A DNA stretch of 64,000 nt from Chersky-267 sp963744115 (GTDB lineage Bacteria > Chloroflexota > Limnocylindria > Limnocylindrales > CSP1-4), in NCBI GenBank assembly GCA_963744115.1, contig CAVUSI010000003.1, forward strand, positions 1,550,001 through 1,614,000, in the 5' to 3' direction. Positions 52,961-61,273 of the stretch are shown in pieces. Position 1 is the first letter of the stretch. Each line of letters starts with the position of its first letter. The position numbers were made by a program, and so were the translations under genes. The notes under the pieces were generated by a model. The model made no database searches. It was not told the DNA's origin and saw only the letters and a program-made list of their open reading frames with translations.

Positions 52961-54023
52961 ATGGATCCGACCGCCCTGACCGAGTGGTTCGACGAGCGGG
53001 TGGCCGATCACCGGTTCAGCGGCGTGGCGCTCGCCTGGAGGAACGGCGGGCCGGTGTACGAATACGCCGGCGGGCTCGCCCATCGCGGCCTCGGCGTCCC
53101 GATCACCCACCGCACGAGGTTCGCCGTCGCGTCGGTCACGAAGATGGTCACGGCGATCGCGATCCTGAGGCTCATCGAGCGAGGCTCAGATCCGCCTCGA
53201 CCAGCCCGTGATCGAGCTCCTCCCGCCCGACCAGCGACCGGCCGCGGTCACGACCGACCATCTGGTCCGCCACCTCCTGGCCCATACCTCGGGGTTGGCG
53301 AACTACCACGATGACGACGATCCGACGTGGACGTCGTTCACGTCGATCTTCGACCGGATCCCGAGCTATCGGATGCGACGGCCGTCAGACATGCTCCCGC
53401 TGTTCGTGGACCTTCCGGCCGTCTTCCCGCCCGGGACCGCGTTCCAGTACAACGACGCGGCCTACATCCTGCTCGGCCTCGTCATCGAGCGGGTGACGGG
53501 CCGACCGTACGCCGACGCCGTGACCGACGAGGTCCTGCGACCGGCCGGGATGGTCGACTCATCGTTCGAATCGCTCGATCGCGACCCAGCGGGACTCGCG
53601 GTCGGATACCTGACCTCGGACGACCACCCACCCGACTCGTGGATCTCGAACATCTACAGCGTCACCGCCCGCGGTATGCCCGACGGAGGGATGATCTCGA
53701 CCACCCGTGACCTGGTGCGCCTGATCGAGGCCCTCGTGGGCGGTCGGCTCGTGTCGCCCTCGAGCCTCGCGGCGATGCGGATCCCGCAGGGACCCGCGAG
53801 CTCGAGCGTGGAGCAGTTCGGCTACGGGCTGGCGCTGACCCTCGTGAACGGAGAGGTCGTCATCCTCGGGCACAGCGGTTCCGACCCCGGCGTGTCCGCG
53901 CTCGTCTCCCATCACCTCGCGACCGCGACGACGGTCGTTGTCCTCTGCAATCAGGACCGAGGGGCGCTCGCCGCGACGCTGCGACTCGAGGGTGCCTGCG
54001 GGATCGACGACCCACGGGCCTGA
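52961..54023 (+). CDS. Serine beta-lactamase-family (class C-like) hydrolase, interrupted by a +1 frameshift
   Basis: Begins ALTEWFDERVADHRFSGVAL and carries the SxxK nucleophile in VASVTKMVTA (~60). The frame changes at 53183-53187; the second part has LLAHTSGLANYHDDDD, the YxN element in FQYNDAAYILLG and LGHSGSDPGVSALV near the C-terminus. Dropping C 53185 gives LIERGQIRLDQPVIELL, as in relatives. No signal peptide, so likely an esterase or D-aminopeptidase-like cytoplasmic enzyme rather than a resistance gene. TAAGAT 8 nt before the ATG. Confidence 0.85.
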
Positions 54024-54057
54024 CCGTCCAGCGGCCCACCAGGGGTCCGGGACGGTG

Positions 54058-55464
54058 TCACGCCGGCGGGATGTTCAGGTTGAACCGGAAGACGTTCTCG
54101 GGATCGTAGCGGCGCTTGATCGCGACCAGCCGCTCGAAGCGCTCCGGACCATACGCGGCGCGGACCCGATCGGCCGACTCGTCGACGGGCGCGTAGTTGG
54201 CGTAGCCGGCGCCGGTCAGCGAGGCCGAACTCCAGGCGTCGTTGGACTCGCGAGCCCAGCCGATCTGCCGGGCGTCGTCGGCCGGGTCCTCCCAGATCGC
54301 GATCGCACTGACGTTCCAGCGGGCCTCGCGCTGGCCGAAGGCTGCCCCGCCGGCGGGCTCGCGCCGTGCCGCGCCGATGATCGCCTCGATCAGGACGAAC
54401 GAGCTCGTGTCCGGCGCGCTCGTCATCGCCCCGACGATCGCGTCGATCGCCGGACCGTCCATGTCGCGTAGGAAATGACCCTTCCAGTAGTGGCGCAGGC
54501 CGAACGGGAGCTGGCCGTTCATCGCCTGGACCTCGGGGTACGACATGACCGTGAAGGTGTCGGCGACGATCGGCAGGGACTGAAGGGGTCGGATGGCGGC
54601 CCGGGCGTCCTCGGGGCTGCCCTGGAAGACGATGGCGATGTTGAACACGGGTGGCTTGGCCGCTCCGGTGTCCGCCTCGGCCCCAGGCTCGACCTCCGCA
54701 CCGGCCTCCGACTCGAGGACCGCCGGGCCCGTCGCGAAGATGACGAGCTCCGGCGGAGCCTCGCGGGCGAGTGACGCGATCGCCTCGAGAGCGAGACCGG
54801 CCGAGTCAAGCGGGACCGACAGCTCGCCGGCGTACAGCGGTCCGACGGGCCTGAGCGCGAACTCGAACTCGGTGACCACGCCGAAGTTGCCGCCGCCGCC
54901 CCGCAGCGCCCACAGCAGGTCCGGATCCCCACCCTCACCCGCGATGACCACGGAGCCGTCGGCGGTCACCACCTCGGCCCGAACCAGGGTGTCGCAGGTC
55001 AACCCGCCGGTGCCCATCAGGTAGCCCAGTCCCCCGCCGAGTGCCAAGCCCCCGACGCCGGTGTCGACGAAGGTCCCGCCCGGCATGGCCAGGCCGTGGG
55101 CGGTCGTGGCGCCGTCGACGTCCTCCCACAGGGCACCGCCGCCGACCGTCGCGCGGCGAGCGGCGGGATCGACCACGACGCGGCGCAGTCGCCGGAGGTC
55201 GATCACCAGCGCGTCATCCGCGGTGGCGTGCCCCGCTACGTTGTGCCCGCCTCCCCGGACCGCGATCGGAAGGCCGGCCTCCCGCGCCCACTGAACGGCG
55301 GCCACCACGTCCTGCGTGCTGTCGGGACGGACCACGACCGATGGACGCCGATCGATCGTCGCGTTGAACGTCGAGCGGGCATCGTCGAAGGCGGCATGGG
55401 ATGGGTCGATGACCTCCCCGCCGACGGCCAGGCGCAGCGCATCAAGCCGTGTCTCGGTGACCAT
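54058..55464 (-). CDS. FAD-binding oxidoreductase (berberine-bridge-enzyme-like)
   Basis: 468 residues. FAD_binding_4 domain with VVRPDSTQDVVAAVQWARE, PIAVRGGGHNVAGHATAD (~70, His for covalent flavin) and ALGGGLGYLMGTGGLTCD (~140). The C-terminal BBE element YANYAPVDESADRVRAAYGP and RRYDPENVFRFNLNIPP close the protein. Likely an oxidase of sugars or small alcohols; no signal peptide. No second attachment Cys is evident. Confidence 0.9.
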   Translation of the reverse strand: MVTETRLDALRLAVGGEVIDPSHAAFDDARSTFNATIDRRPSVVVRPDSTQDVVAAVQWAREAGLPIAVRGGGHNVAGHATADDALVIDLRRLRRVVVDPAARRATVGGGALWEDVDGATTAHGLAMPGGTFVDTGVGGLALGGGLGYLMGTGGLTCDTLVRAEVVTADGSVVIAGEGGDPDLLWALRGGGGNFGVVTEFEFALRPVGPLYAGELSVPLDSAGLALEAIASLAREAPPELVIFATGPAVLESEAGAEVEPGAEADTGAAKPPVFNIAIVFQGSPEDARAAIRPLQSLPIVADTFTVMSYPEVQAMNGQLPFGLRHYWKGHFLRDMDGPAIDAIVGAMTSAPDTSSFVLIEAIIGAARREPAGGAAFGQREARWNVSAIAIWEDPADDARQIGWARESNDAWSSASLTGAGYANYAPVDESADRVRAAYGPERFERLVAIKRRYDPENVFRFNLNIPPA

Positions 55465-55499
55465 CGAGCACCCTCCAAGGGACCGCGGCCGGCGTCCGC

Positions 55500-56513
55500 C
55501 TATCTGACCGGCAGGACGAGCACGTAGCGGCCGTACCAGGCATCATCGGCCGCCAGGAACCCGGGTGTATAGGGGTCGTCGCGCGGGCTGTCGGTCTGGC
55601 GGTACTTGCGGAGCCGGTACTTGAGCGGGCCGTGGATCAGGTTCGCGTAGGAGATCTTCTTGTTGCGGAGCAGGTCGCGCTTGAGCGGGTCGGTGATGTA
55701 CACGTACTGGACCGTGAAGTCGTTCGACACTGCCGGATCCTGACCGTAGACGACGTAGCCGTTGAGCACCTGGGCATGGCCGCCCGCCCAGGCGAGGATG
55801 CCGACCGGGCGGTGGTAGCGGGCCATCGCCACGATCGCGGCCTTCACCGTGGCTCCGTAGGAGGTCGATGCGTAGACCTGGTAGCTCATCCTGGCGGGAT
55901 CCTGGTAGTCACCCCAGCCGTACTGGTTGAGCGCGTTGCGCCAGCCGTTCGGGTCCGTCCCGCCGGGCCCGATCTCGAGCGTGTCGTGGGCTCGGGCCCA
56001 GCGCATGATCGTGCGCTGGCGACCGAGGGCCACCGACGTCGCCCAGGCGAAGCCGTCGCCTTGGTGGCCCTTGGTCGCGATCTCGTTGAGCATGATCAGG
56101 GTGGACGCGGCGACGCACGAGGTCATGTCCGGGTTCTGGTAGCGGACCAGACCGCTGTACAGGTTGCGGCTATACGTCCGGTCGGGTGGCGGCTGCTTGA
56201 TCGTCACGCCATGGGAAGTGTGGTCGGACCCGGCATCGTTGGCGACGGTCAACGTCACCGTGTACTTCCCGGGCGCGTAGGTGTGCACCGGGTTCTGGTC
56301 GGTCGACGTCGCGCCGTCGCCGAAGTCCCAGGCCCATGTCGCGGGCTCGCCGGTCGAGGTATCGGTGAACGTCGCCACCGTCCCGACGACCGAGACGTCG
56401 AACCGCGAGTTCGGTGCGGACGCAGCCGCGGCGACGGGGGCGGACGCGGCTGCCATGAGGAGCGCCGCGAGCAGACCGAGCGGAAGGAGCGACGCTCGTG
56501 GGGAGATGCGCAT
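55500..56513 (-). CDS. Secreted PKD-domain protein with C39-like peptidase domain
   Basis: 337 residues from ATG 56513. Signal peptide (~1-30: LLPLGLLAALLMAAASAP), then one PKD domain (ATWAWDFGDGATSTDQNP, ~62), then a papain/C39-like domain. The presumed Cys is in DMTSCVAASTLIMLNEI (~145), His in LAWAGGHAQVLNGYVVYG (~255) and Asp in YVYITDPLKRD. It should act outside the cell, perhaps on peptides or cell wall. The reading frame stays intact. Confidence 0.82.
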   Translation of the reverse strand: MRISPRASLLPLGLLAALLMAAASAPVAAAASAPNSRFDVSVVGTVATFTDTSTGEPATWAWDFGDGATSTDQNPVHTYAPGKYTVTLTVANDAGSDHTSHGVTIKQPPPDRTYSRNLYSGLVRYQNPDMTSCVAASTLIMLNEIATKGHQGDGFAWATSVALGRQRTIMRWARAHDTLEIGPGGTDPNGWRNALNQYGWGDYQDPARMSYQVYASTSYGATVKAAIVAMARYHRPVGILAWAGGHAQVLNGYVVYGQDPAVSNDFTVQYVYITDPLKRDLLRNKKISYANLIHGPLKYRLRKYRQTDSPRDDPYTPGFLAADDAWYGRYVLVLPVR

Positions 56514-56677
56514 GGTCGGGCTCCATGTGGGGCGGCTCTCCGACCGCTGGCCGCCGCGTTCGGGTCCACCATACCCCAGTCGGACGCGTAGCCGCCCCCT
56601 GACCATCGTCGCGCCACCCACGAGCCGGTAGCATCGGCAGCGCAGATCGGTTCAAGTCGGGCCGCTGAGAGACGGAC

Positions 56678-56980
56678 GTGGGACAGACCCGGATGGATGA
56701 CGAGCTGGATCCGAAGGAGGCTGCCCGCGCGCGGCGCCGGGATCGCGACGCCGCGGCGCAGACCCGCGCCCTCCTCCGACCCGGGATGGGCAAGGTCTTC
56801 AAGCAGATCCTGGATGCTCAGGCCCGGGCGGCCGGAGAAGCGAAGAAGGACCACCGGACGTCGTCCGGTGGTCCATCGGCGTCGGCCCGCGACCGGTCGG
56901 AGCGGGCCCGGTCGACCGCGGCGCCGCTGACGCGTCCGGCCGATCCGGCCGATCCGGCCGATCCGACCGATCCGGCCTGA
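56678..56980 (+). CDS. Small charged hypothetical protein with DPA-repeat tail
   Basis: 100 residues. Helical, charged N-terminal part (DPKEAARARRRDRDAAAQTR, PGMGKVFKQILDAQARAAGE) and a low-complexity tail of DPA/DPT triplets from a GATCCGGCC repeat (56938-56979). Codon bias in the first half supports coding. A strong inverted repeat at 56848-56874 lies inside, so the second half may instead be a terminator of the opposing gene. Start uncertain (ATG at 56693). Confidence 0.5.
   Translation: MGQTRMDDELDPKEAARARRRDRDAAAQTRALLRPGMGKVFKQILDAQARAAGEAKKDHRTSSGGPSASARDRSERARSTAAPLTRPADPADPADPTDPA
56848..56874 (-). terminator. Likely rho-independent terminator of the AlkZ-like gene
   Basis: GGACCACCGGAC-gtc-GTCCGGTGGTCC, a perfect 12-bp stem. 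Read on the minus strand it is followed by TTCTTCG and lies ~110 nt after the stop of the AlkZ-like gene, so it fits a terminator in that direction. Confidence 0.6.
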
Positions 56981-56984
56981 GTCG

Positions 56985-58094
56985 CTACCCTCGGACGATC
57001 TCCAAGGCGTGCCGGGCCGCGTCCGGCGCGAGGAACTTGAGCAGGGACCGCCCCTCCGCCTCCAGCGCCGCCATCTGGTCCTTCGGGATCGACCGTGCCG
57101 GCCGGAGGATGAGTCGTGCGGACCCGTCGGCCCGCAGGACCTTCCACGCCCCACTCACCTCGCCGTCGATGAGGTACGTGCTGACGGGCTCGTTGTCGCG
57201 GGCCCACGATCGAGCGTCCGTCCCGGGCGGGATCACGCGGGTCCGATCGGCGTAGGACAGGAGCAGGTTCTCGTAGTCGTAGAGGAACCGCGGGGGCGCC
57301 GGGGTCTCCGGGTCCGGCCGTGGTGCATCCGGCAGGTCGAACAGCTCCCGTCCGCCGCCGTCGGTGAAGACCGCCAGGCCGGGGCGCAGCCGATCGAAGA
57401 CCTCGCGAAGGCGGGTCAACCCGGACCACGCCTGCGCATCCATGACCCCCGCCGGGCCGAAGGCCGCGAGATACCGCAAGACCATCGCGTCGACCGTCAT
57501 CGTCGGGGACGGGCGATCACGACCCAGCCACGCCTCGATCGACGTGTGCGCGATCGGACCGCTGCGGCCCCACAGACCTCGCGGTGGCACCTGGACGAGG
57601 GGCACGCCCGCCCGCACGCCTTGCTCGAGCGCCATCCGATCACGGCCCGGCCATCGTTCCAGCAGGCGATCCCCGAGCGCCTTGAACGTCCGTGGCTCCG
57701 CCTCCACGTACGCTCGCCCGAGGGCGACCAGCTCGGTCATATCCACGTCCTCGAGTCGACGCCCGAACTGGCCACGCTGGGCCCGGTCCAGGACCGGCTG
57801 GACGAGCGGTCGAAGGTCGACGGCGTCGGCGGCCGTGGCGAGATGGATCGTTCCGCGCATCAGCGCGATCCGGACCACCGCGCGCCGGACGAGCAGGTCC
57901 GACAGGTCCTCGGGGTCGAACCGTTCGAGTCTCGTCCAGAGGCCGACGTAGGCGGTATGCGGGGTCTGGGCCTGGAGCCCGACGAGCCGCTCGATCATGT
58001 CGGTCGTCGAGCCGGCGGACCGCCGCAACAGGCCCTGCCGCTGGAGCGACGCGCGGTTCAGCGCGCGACGGGTCAGGACCTGGGACGACGGCAT
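56985..58094 (-). CDS. Winged-helix DNA-binding protein, AlkZ/YcaQ-like (HTH_42)
   Basis: 369 residues. QGLLRRSAGSTTDMIERLVGLQAQTPHTAY (in parts, ~15-45) contains Q-A-Q, the QxQ catalytic motif of AlkZ-type glycosylases. LMRGTIHLATAADAVDLRPL (~78), tandem winged helices (GRSGPIAHTSIEAWLGRD; LRYLAAFGPAGVMDAQAW) and LIDGEVSGAWKVLRADGSA (~310) match the HTH_42 family. Related enzymes unhook interstrand crosslinks made by natural products. ATG 58094 chosen; an in-frame ATG lies at 58112. Confidence 0.85.
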   Translation of the reverse strand: MPSSQVLTRRALNRASLQRQGLLRRSAGSTTDMIERLVGLQAQTPHTAYVGLWTRLERFDPEDLSDLLVRRAVVRIALMRGTIHLATAADAVDLRPLVQPVLDRAQRGQFGRRLEDVDMTELVALGRAYVEAEPRTFKALGDRLLERWPGRDRMALEQGVRAGVPLVQVPPRGLWGRSGPIAHTSIEAWLGRDRPSPTMTVDAMVLRYLAAFGPAGVMDAQAWSGLTRLREVFDRLRPGLAVFTDGGGRELFDLPDAPRPDPETPAPPRFLYDYENLLLSYADRTRVIPPGTDARSWARDNEPVSTYLIDGEVSGAWKVLRADGSARLILRPARSIPKDQMAALEAEGRSLLKFLAPDAARHALEIVRG

Positions 58095-58244
58095 CGACGC
58101 ATCATCCCGCATCAGCCGGCGGGGGTGGCCTCCGCCGGCCGCGGGTTGGTGGTGCCGAGACGCACCGGAATCTCGGATTCCTGCCCGAAAGTGTGGTAGT
58201 ACGTTCGTCTGGGCCGGGCACCGGACCATGGGGAGGGTACGGAC

Positions 58245-58415
58245 ATGCGATCCATCGGGGGTTGGTCTCATCTCGCACTCGGCGAGCAGCGCGGCCAGGG
58301 CCTGGCGGAGTACGCGCTGCTGCTTGCACTCATCGCGATCGTCGCGATCGCGGCACTGTTGTTCCTGGGCGGTCAGATCAGCTCGATCCTGAGCGATGTC
58401 GGGAACTCGGTCTAG
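58245..58415 (+). CDS. Flp-family type IVb pilin
   Basis: 56-residue prepilin: short charged leader, then GQGLAEYALLLALIAIVAI, the Flp-type hydrophobic segment with the conserved Glu at +5 relative to the expected Gly-Gln cleavage site. GGGAGGG lies 8 nt before the ATG. No tad/pil assembly genes are in the window, so it must use machinery encoded elsewhere. Its stop abuts the convergent membrane-protein gene. Confidence 0.88.
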   Translation: MRSIGGWSHLALGEQRGQGLAEYALLLALIAIVAIAALLFLGGQISSILSDVGNSV

Positions 58416-58733
58416 CTAGCGGACCAGCCCGAACGCGACGTTGCTCCAGGCCCCGAGCACGCCGAGAGCGACGGCCAGGGCGGCCGACCGCCCGGCATAG
58501 CCGGGAAACCGGACGGCGATCCGCCACAGGACCAGGACGATGAGTCCGATGGCGACGACCTTGTAGGCCGCCGGCCCGGCACTGCCGAGCGAGCCGAACA
58601 GGCCGCGCGCCACGGGGTTCTGTTCGGCGTGGATCCCGACATCGGCGATCGCCGCCAGGAACGTGACCAGATCCGTCAGCTGAGCGACGACGACGAGCGC
58701 GAACAGCCGGCGATGTTCGAGGAGCGTTGACAC
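58416..58733 (-). CDS. DUF5658-like small membrane protein
   Basis: 105 residues from GTG 58733. Three hydrophobic segments (LFALVVVAQLTDLVTFLAAI, AYKVVAIGLIVLVLWRIAV, ALAVALGVLGAWSNVAFGLV). HAEQNPVARGLFGSLG between helices 1 and 2 matches the NPxxxxL signature of DUF5658. Function unknown. Tail-to-tail with the Flp pilin. Confidence 0.75.
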   Translation of the reverse strand: MSTLLEHRRLFALVVVAQLTDLVTFLAAIADVGIHAEQNPVARGLFGSLGSAGPAAYKVVAIGLIVLVLWRIAVRFPGYAGRSAALAVALGVLGAWSNVAFGLVR

Positions 58734-58941
58734 CTCGCCATCGTTCCGGAGCGCTGTCGTCGCGTCCCTAGGACGGCGGTTCCACGCCGCACCGCCGCAG
58801 GTACCGGGCCGCCCGTCCGGACCGGTCTCTAGTAAGAATTGACTGGTGCTTGGTGCCGACACGTGAGACCATGCATCGCGACACCCGGGCGGACGATCAA
58901 TCTCGTCCTCCGCCCGATCCGCGGCCTCGGGGAGCTCGTCG

Positions 58942-59848
58942 ATGAACCGTCGTGGTCTGATCACGGCGTTAGCCGTGTCCGTGCTGTGCGTCGCGTCACT
59001 CTCCGGCCTGGGCGCCCGACCGGCCTTGGCCGCCTGCGGCTCCGGCATGACCTCGCTCCAGGACGGCGGCTTCGAGTCGCCGCCGGTCGCGCCGAACACG
59101 TTCACGCTCTTCCCGGCCGCGTCGGTCCCGCCCTGGCTGACGACCGACTCCCTGAACCAGATCGAGATCTGGGGGACGGGATTCCTCGGCGTTCCGGCCG
59201 CGCAGGGCAATGCCTTCGCCGAGATCAATGCGAACTCGGCAGGGACGCTCTACCAGGATGTCGTGTCCAACCCGGGTGACACGATGAGTTGGACGCTCCA
59301 GCACCGCGGTCGGAGCGGCAACGACACGATGGAGGTCCTCATCGGGGATGCGACCGTCGCCGATGTGAACGGGAACACCGGCTGGGACTTCACGTCGCCC
59401 GGTCTGACCGACGGGACCGCGGCCTGGGGTACCCACACCAACACGTACGTCGTCCCGGCCGGCCAGACCTGCACGCGGTTCGCCTTCCGGGCGGTCAGTA
59501 CCGCATCGGGCAACGAGTCGATCGGGAACTTCCTCGACGACGTCAGCTTCGCCATCGCCCCGGCGCCCACGCCGACGCCCACCCCGAGCCACGCCCACGC
59601 CCACGCCGACGCCGACCGGCACGCCGGGGCCGACCCCGACCCCGACGGCCACACCCGGGCCGACGCCAACGCCCACCGGCACGCCCGATCCCGGATCGAG
59701 CACGACGATCACGCCGCCGCCGACGGACACGAGCGGCTCGATCATCGAGCCGGCGACCGTCCCGGTCGTCCCGATCGCGGCCGTCTTGCTCGTCGGGCTC
59801 GTCCTCGGGCTCGGGCTGGTCGGTCGTCGGGTGCGCCCGCGGCGCTAG
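58942..59848 (+). CDS. Secreted surface protein with Thr-Pro stalk and C-terminal membrane anchor, interrupted by a +1 frameshift
   Basis: Signal peptide ending ARPALA (~30). A ~170-residue beta-sandwich follows: LQDGGFESPPVAPNTFTLF, IEIWGTGFLGVPAAQGNAFAEIN and TRFAFRAVS..GNFLDDVSF, resembling choice-of-anchor/CBM-like extracellular domains. It then enters a TPTPTP stalk. The frame shifts at 59589-59590; the next frame continues TPTPTPTPTGTPGPTPTPT and ends with a transmembrane helix (VPIAAVLLVGLVLGLGLVG) and RRVRPRR. Dropping one C joins them. No LPxTG motif. Confidence 0.82.
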
Positions 59849-59906
59849 GCGCGGAGGAACGCCCGACGAGCGCCGATAGGCTGGACACCGGCGCTACGAT
59901 CGAGCC

Positions 59907-60275
59907 ATGATCGACGACGAGGTCGGAACACGGCCTCAGCGGCGGCCCCGGATCTCGCTTGCGCCCCGCCCGGCCGCGATCTGCAGCGGACCCGGGCACG
60001 TGGTCGTCTACGGCAACCCTGCGTTCGTCGAGACCTTCGGAGCGCCCGCCGTCGGGCTGCCCGCACGGGAGGGAGTCCTCGGGCTGGATCGCTCGGCCTT
60101 CGCCCTGCTCGACGCGGTCTACCGTGGCGGTCGGCCGCTCGGACGGTGGATCGACCGGGACGGGACGACCTGGCGGATGACCGGGGTCCCGCACCGGGAT
60201 CCGGAGACCCTCGAGGTCGACGGGGTGGCGTTCAACCTCCGCGAGCGCAGCGACACGCCGCACTCGCCCGACTGA
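59907..60275 (+). CDS. PAS-like domain protein
   Basis: 122 residues. ICSGPGHVVVYGNPAFVETFG (two parts, ~28) and the following REGVLGLDRSAFALLDAVYR, GRPLGRWIDRDGTTWRMTG match a single PAS fold. No output domain, so it could be a free-standing sensor. TACGAT ends 6 nt before the ATG (leaderless). Confidence 0.75.
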   Translation: MIDDEVGTRPQRRPRISLAPRPAAICSGPGHVVVYGNPAFVETFGAPAVGLPAREGVLGLDRSAFALLDAVYRGGRPLGRWIDRDGTTWRMTGVPHRDPETLEVDGVAFNLRERSDTPHSPD

Positions 60276-60305
60276 TCTCCCCGGTCCTCGCCCGCCGGCG
60301 ACGCG

Positions 60306-60327
60306 CCCGACGTCAACGAACGTCGGG
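60306..60327 (+). terminator. Hairpin after the PAS-like gene (possible terminator)
   Basis: CCCGACGT-caacga-ACGTCGGG, perfect 8-bp stem 31 nt after the stop. G-rich rather than T-rich tail, so assignment is tentative. Confidence 0.35.
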
Positions 60328-60420
60328 TCGGGGGTGGGACGTTCGTCGATGGCCTTCGGTCCGTGTCACGACGACGATCACGACATCGACCAGCCGACAG
60401 GACCAAGGAGCTCGAAGCAG

Positions 60421-60618
60421 ATGCAGGTATTCGCCGCCTGGGCCATCTCCCGGTCGATGGCCTCGGGACCGATCCGACCGCGCTCGCTCCAGCGGCCCGA
60501 CCTCGTCGCCCGCATCCGACGGTTCGTCGGCCGACCCCCGGCGCCGACGTCCGACCCATCGCAGGACGAGCCGTGGTTCGACGCCCCGCCGCTCGAGGGC
60601 TACCCCACGAGCCGCTAG
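60421..60618 (+). CDS. Small hypothetical protein
   Basis: 65 residues: MQVFAAWAISRSMASGPIR, LVARIRRFVGRPPAPTSD, ending DEPWFDAPPLEGYPTSR. AAGGAG precedes the ATG by 10 nt; an in-frame ATG at 60349 has no such site. No family recognised. Overlaps the convergent DUF952 gene by 4 nt. Confidence 0.5.
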   Translation: MQVFAAWAISRSMASGPIRPRSLQRPDLVARIRRFVGRPPAPTSDPSQDEPWFDAPPLEGYPTSR

Positions 60619-61259
60619 GGCCGCTCCTCCGGGACCACCCGCCCGAACGCTCTAGCGCGCAGGGCCGTCCACACACCGGTCAGCATGTAGATGTCGTCGC
60701 GGAACAGGTCCAGGGCCTCCACGTCGGAGTCCGCCCGTACGAGCAGGAGCGCCGTGGTGAAGTCCAGGTAGCCACCCGCCTCGATCAGGACGCCGTCCGC
60801 GATGAGGCGGGCGACCCTGGTCAGATGCTCGGGCCGGACCGCCGGGCGCAGGCGCTCGGCCTCGGGGCTGTAGTCCGCCTCCACGACGTAGATCCGCTCG
60901 ACCCGGAGCCCGTCCGGGACCCCGCTCGCGCCGAACCCGACGAAGGTCCCGTCCTCCGTACGGGCGATCGGGGCCACGCCGACGACCGCTCCGGGATCGA
61001 TCGGTCCGTAGACGTGCGGATAACGCTCATCAGGATCGTCGAACCGCCACGGCGAGCCGGTCGCCTCCAGGTCGATCGTCAGGACCACGAAGTCGCGCGG
61101 ATCGTCCCGGTAGTGCCGGTTCGCGGTCACGACGATCGCCTCCGCGCCGTCGGTGCAATGGATGAAGCCTTCGGCCGCCAGACTCGGCGGCGCGATCGGC
61201 GCGGTCGGGTCGCGTCCTGCCCAGGCGTCGGCGGGAGCCAGGTGGAACGTCGGGCGCAT
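60615..61259 (-). CDS. DUF952-YciI-like fusion protein
   Basis: 214 residues. The first ~115 match DUF952: FHLAPADAWAG and EGFIHCTDGAEAIVVTANRHY, DFVVLTIDLEATG and YPHVYGPIDP. Residues ~125-214 match a YciI-like dimeric alpha-beta barrel (LRPAVRPEHLTRVARLIADG, EAGGYLDFTTALLLVRADS). The fusion suggests two small-molecule functions in one chain; activity unknown. ATG 61259 starts exactly at the DUF952 domain. Confidence 0.8.
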   Translation of the reverse strand: MRPTFHLAPADAWAGRDPTAPIAPPSLAAEGFIHCTDGAEAIVVTANRHYRDDPRDFVVLTIDLEATGSPWRFDDPDERYPHVYGPIDPGAVVGVAPIARTEDGTFVGFGASGVPDGLRVERIYVVEADYSPEAERLRPAVRPEHLTRVARLIADGVLIEAGGYLDFTTALLLVRADSDVEALDLFRDDIYMLTGVWTALRARAFGRVVPEERP

Positions 61260-61273
61260 CGCCGTCGGCGCTC

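Noticed and set aside
52961..54023. Antibiotic-resistance beta-lactamase
   Set aside because: SxxK and YxN are present but there is no signal peptide, and the family is dominated by esterases and peptidases.
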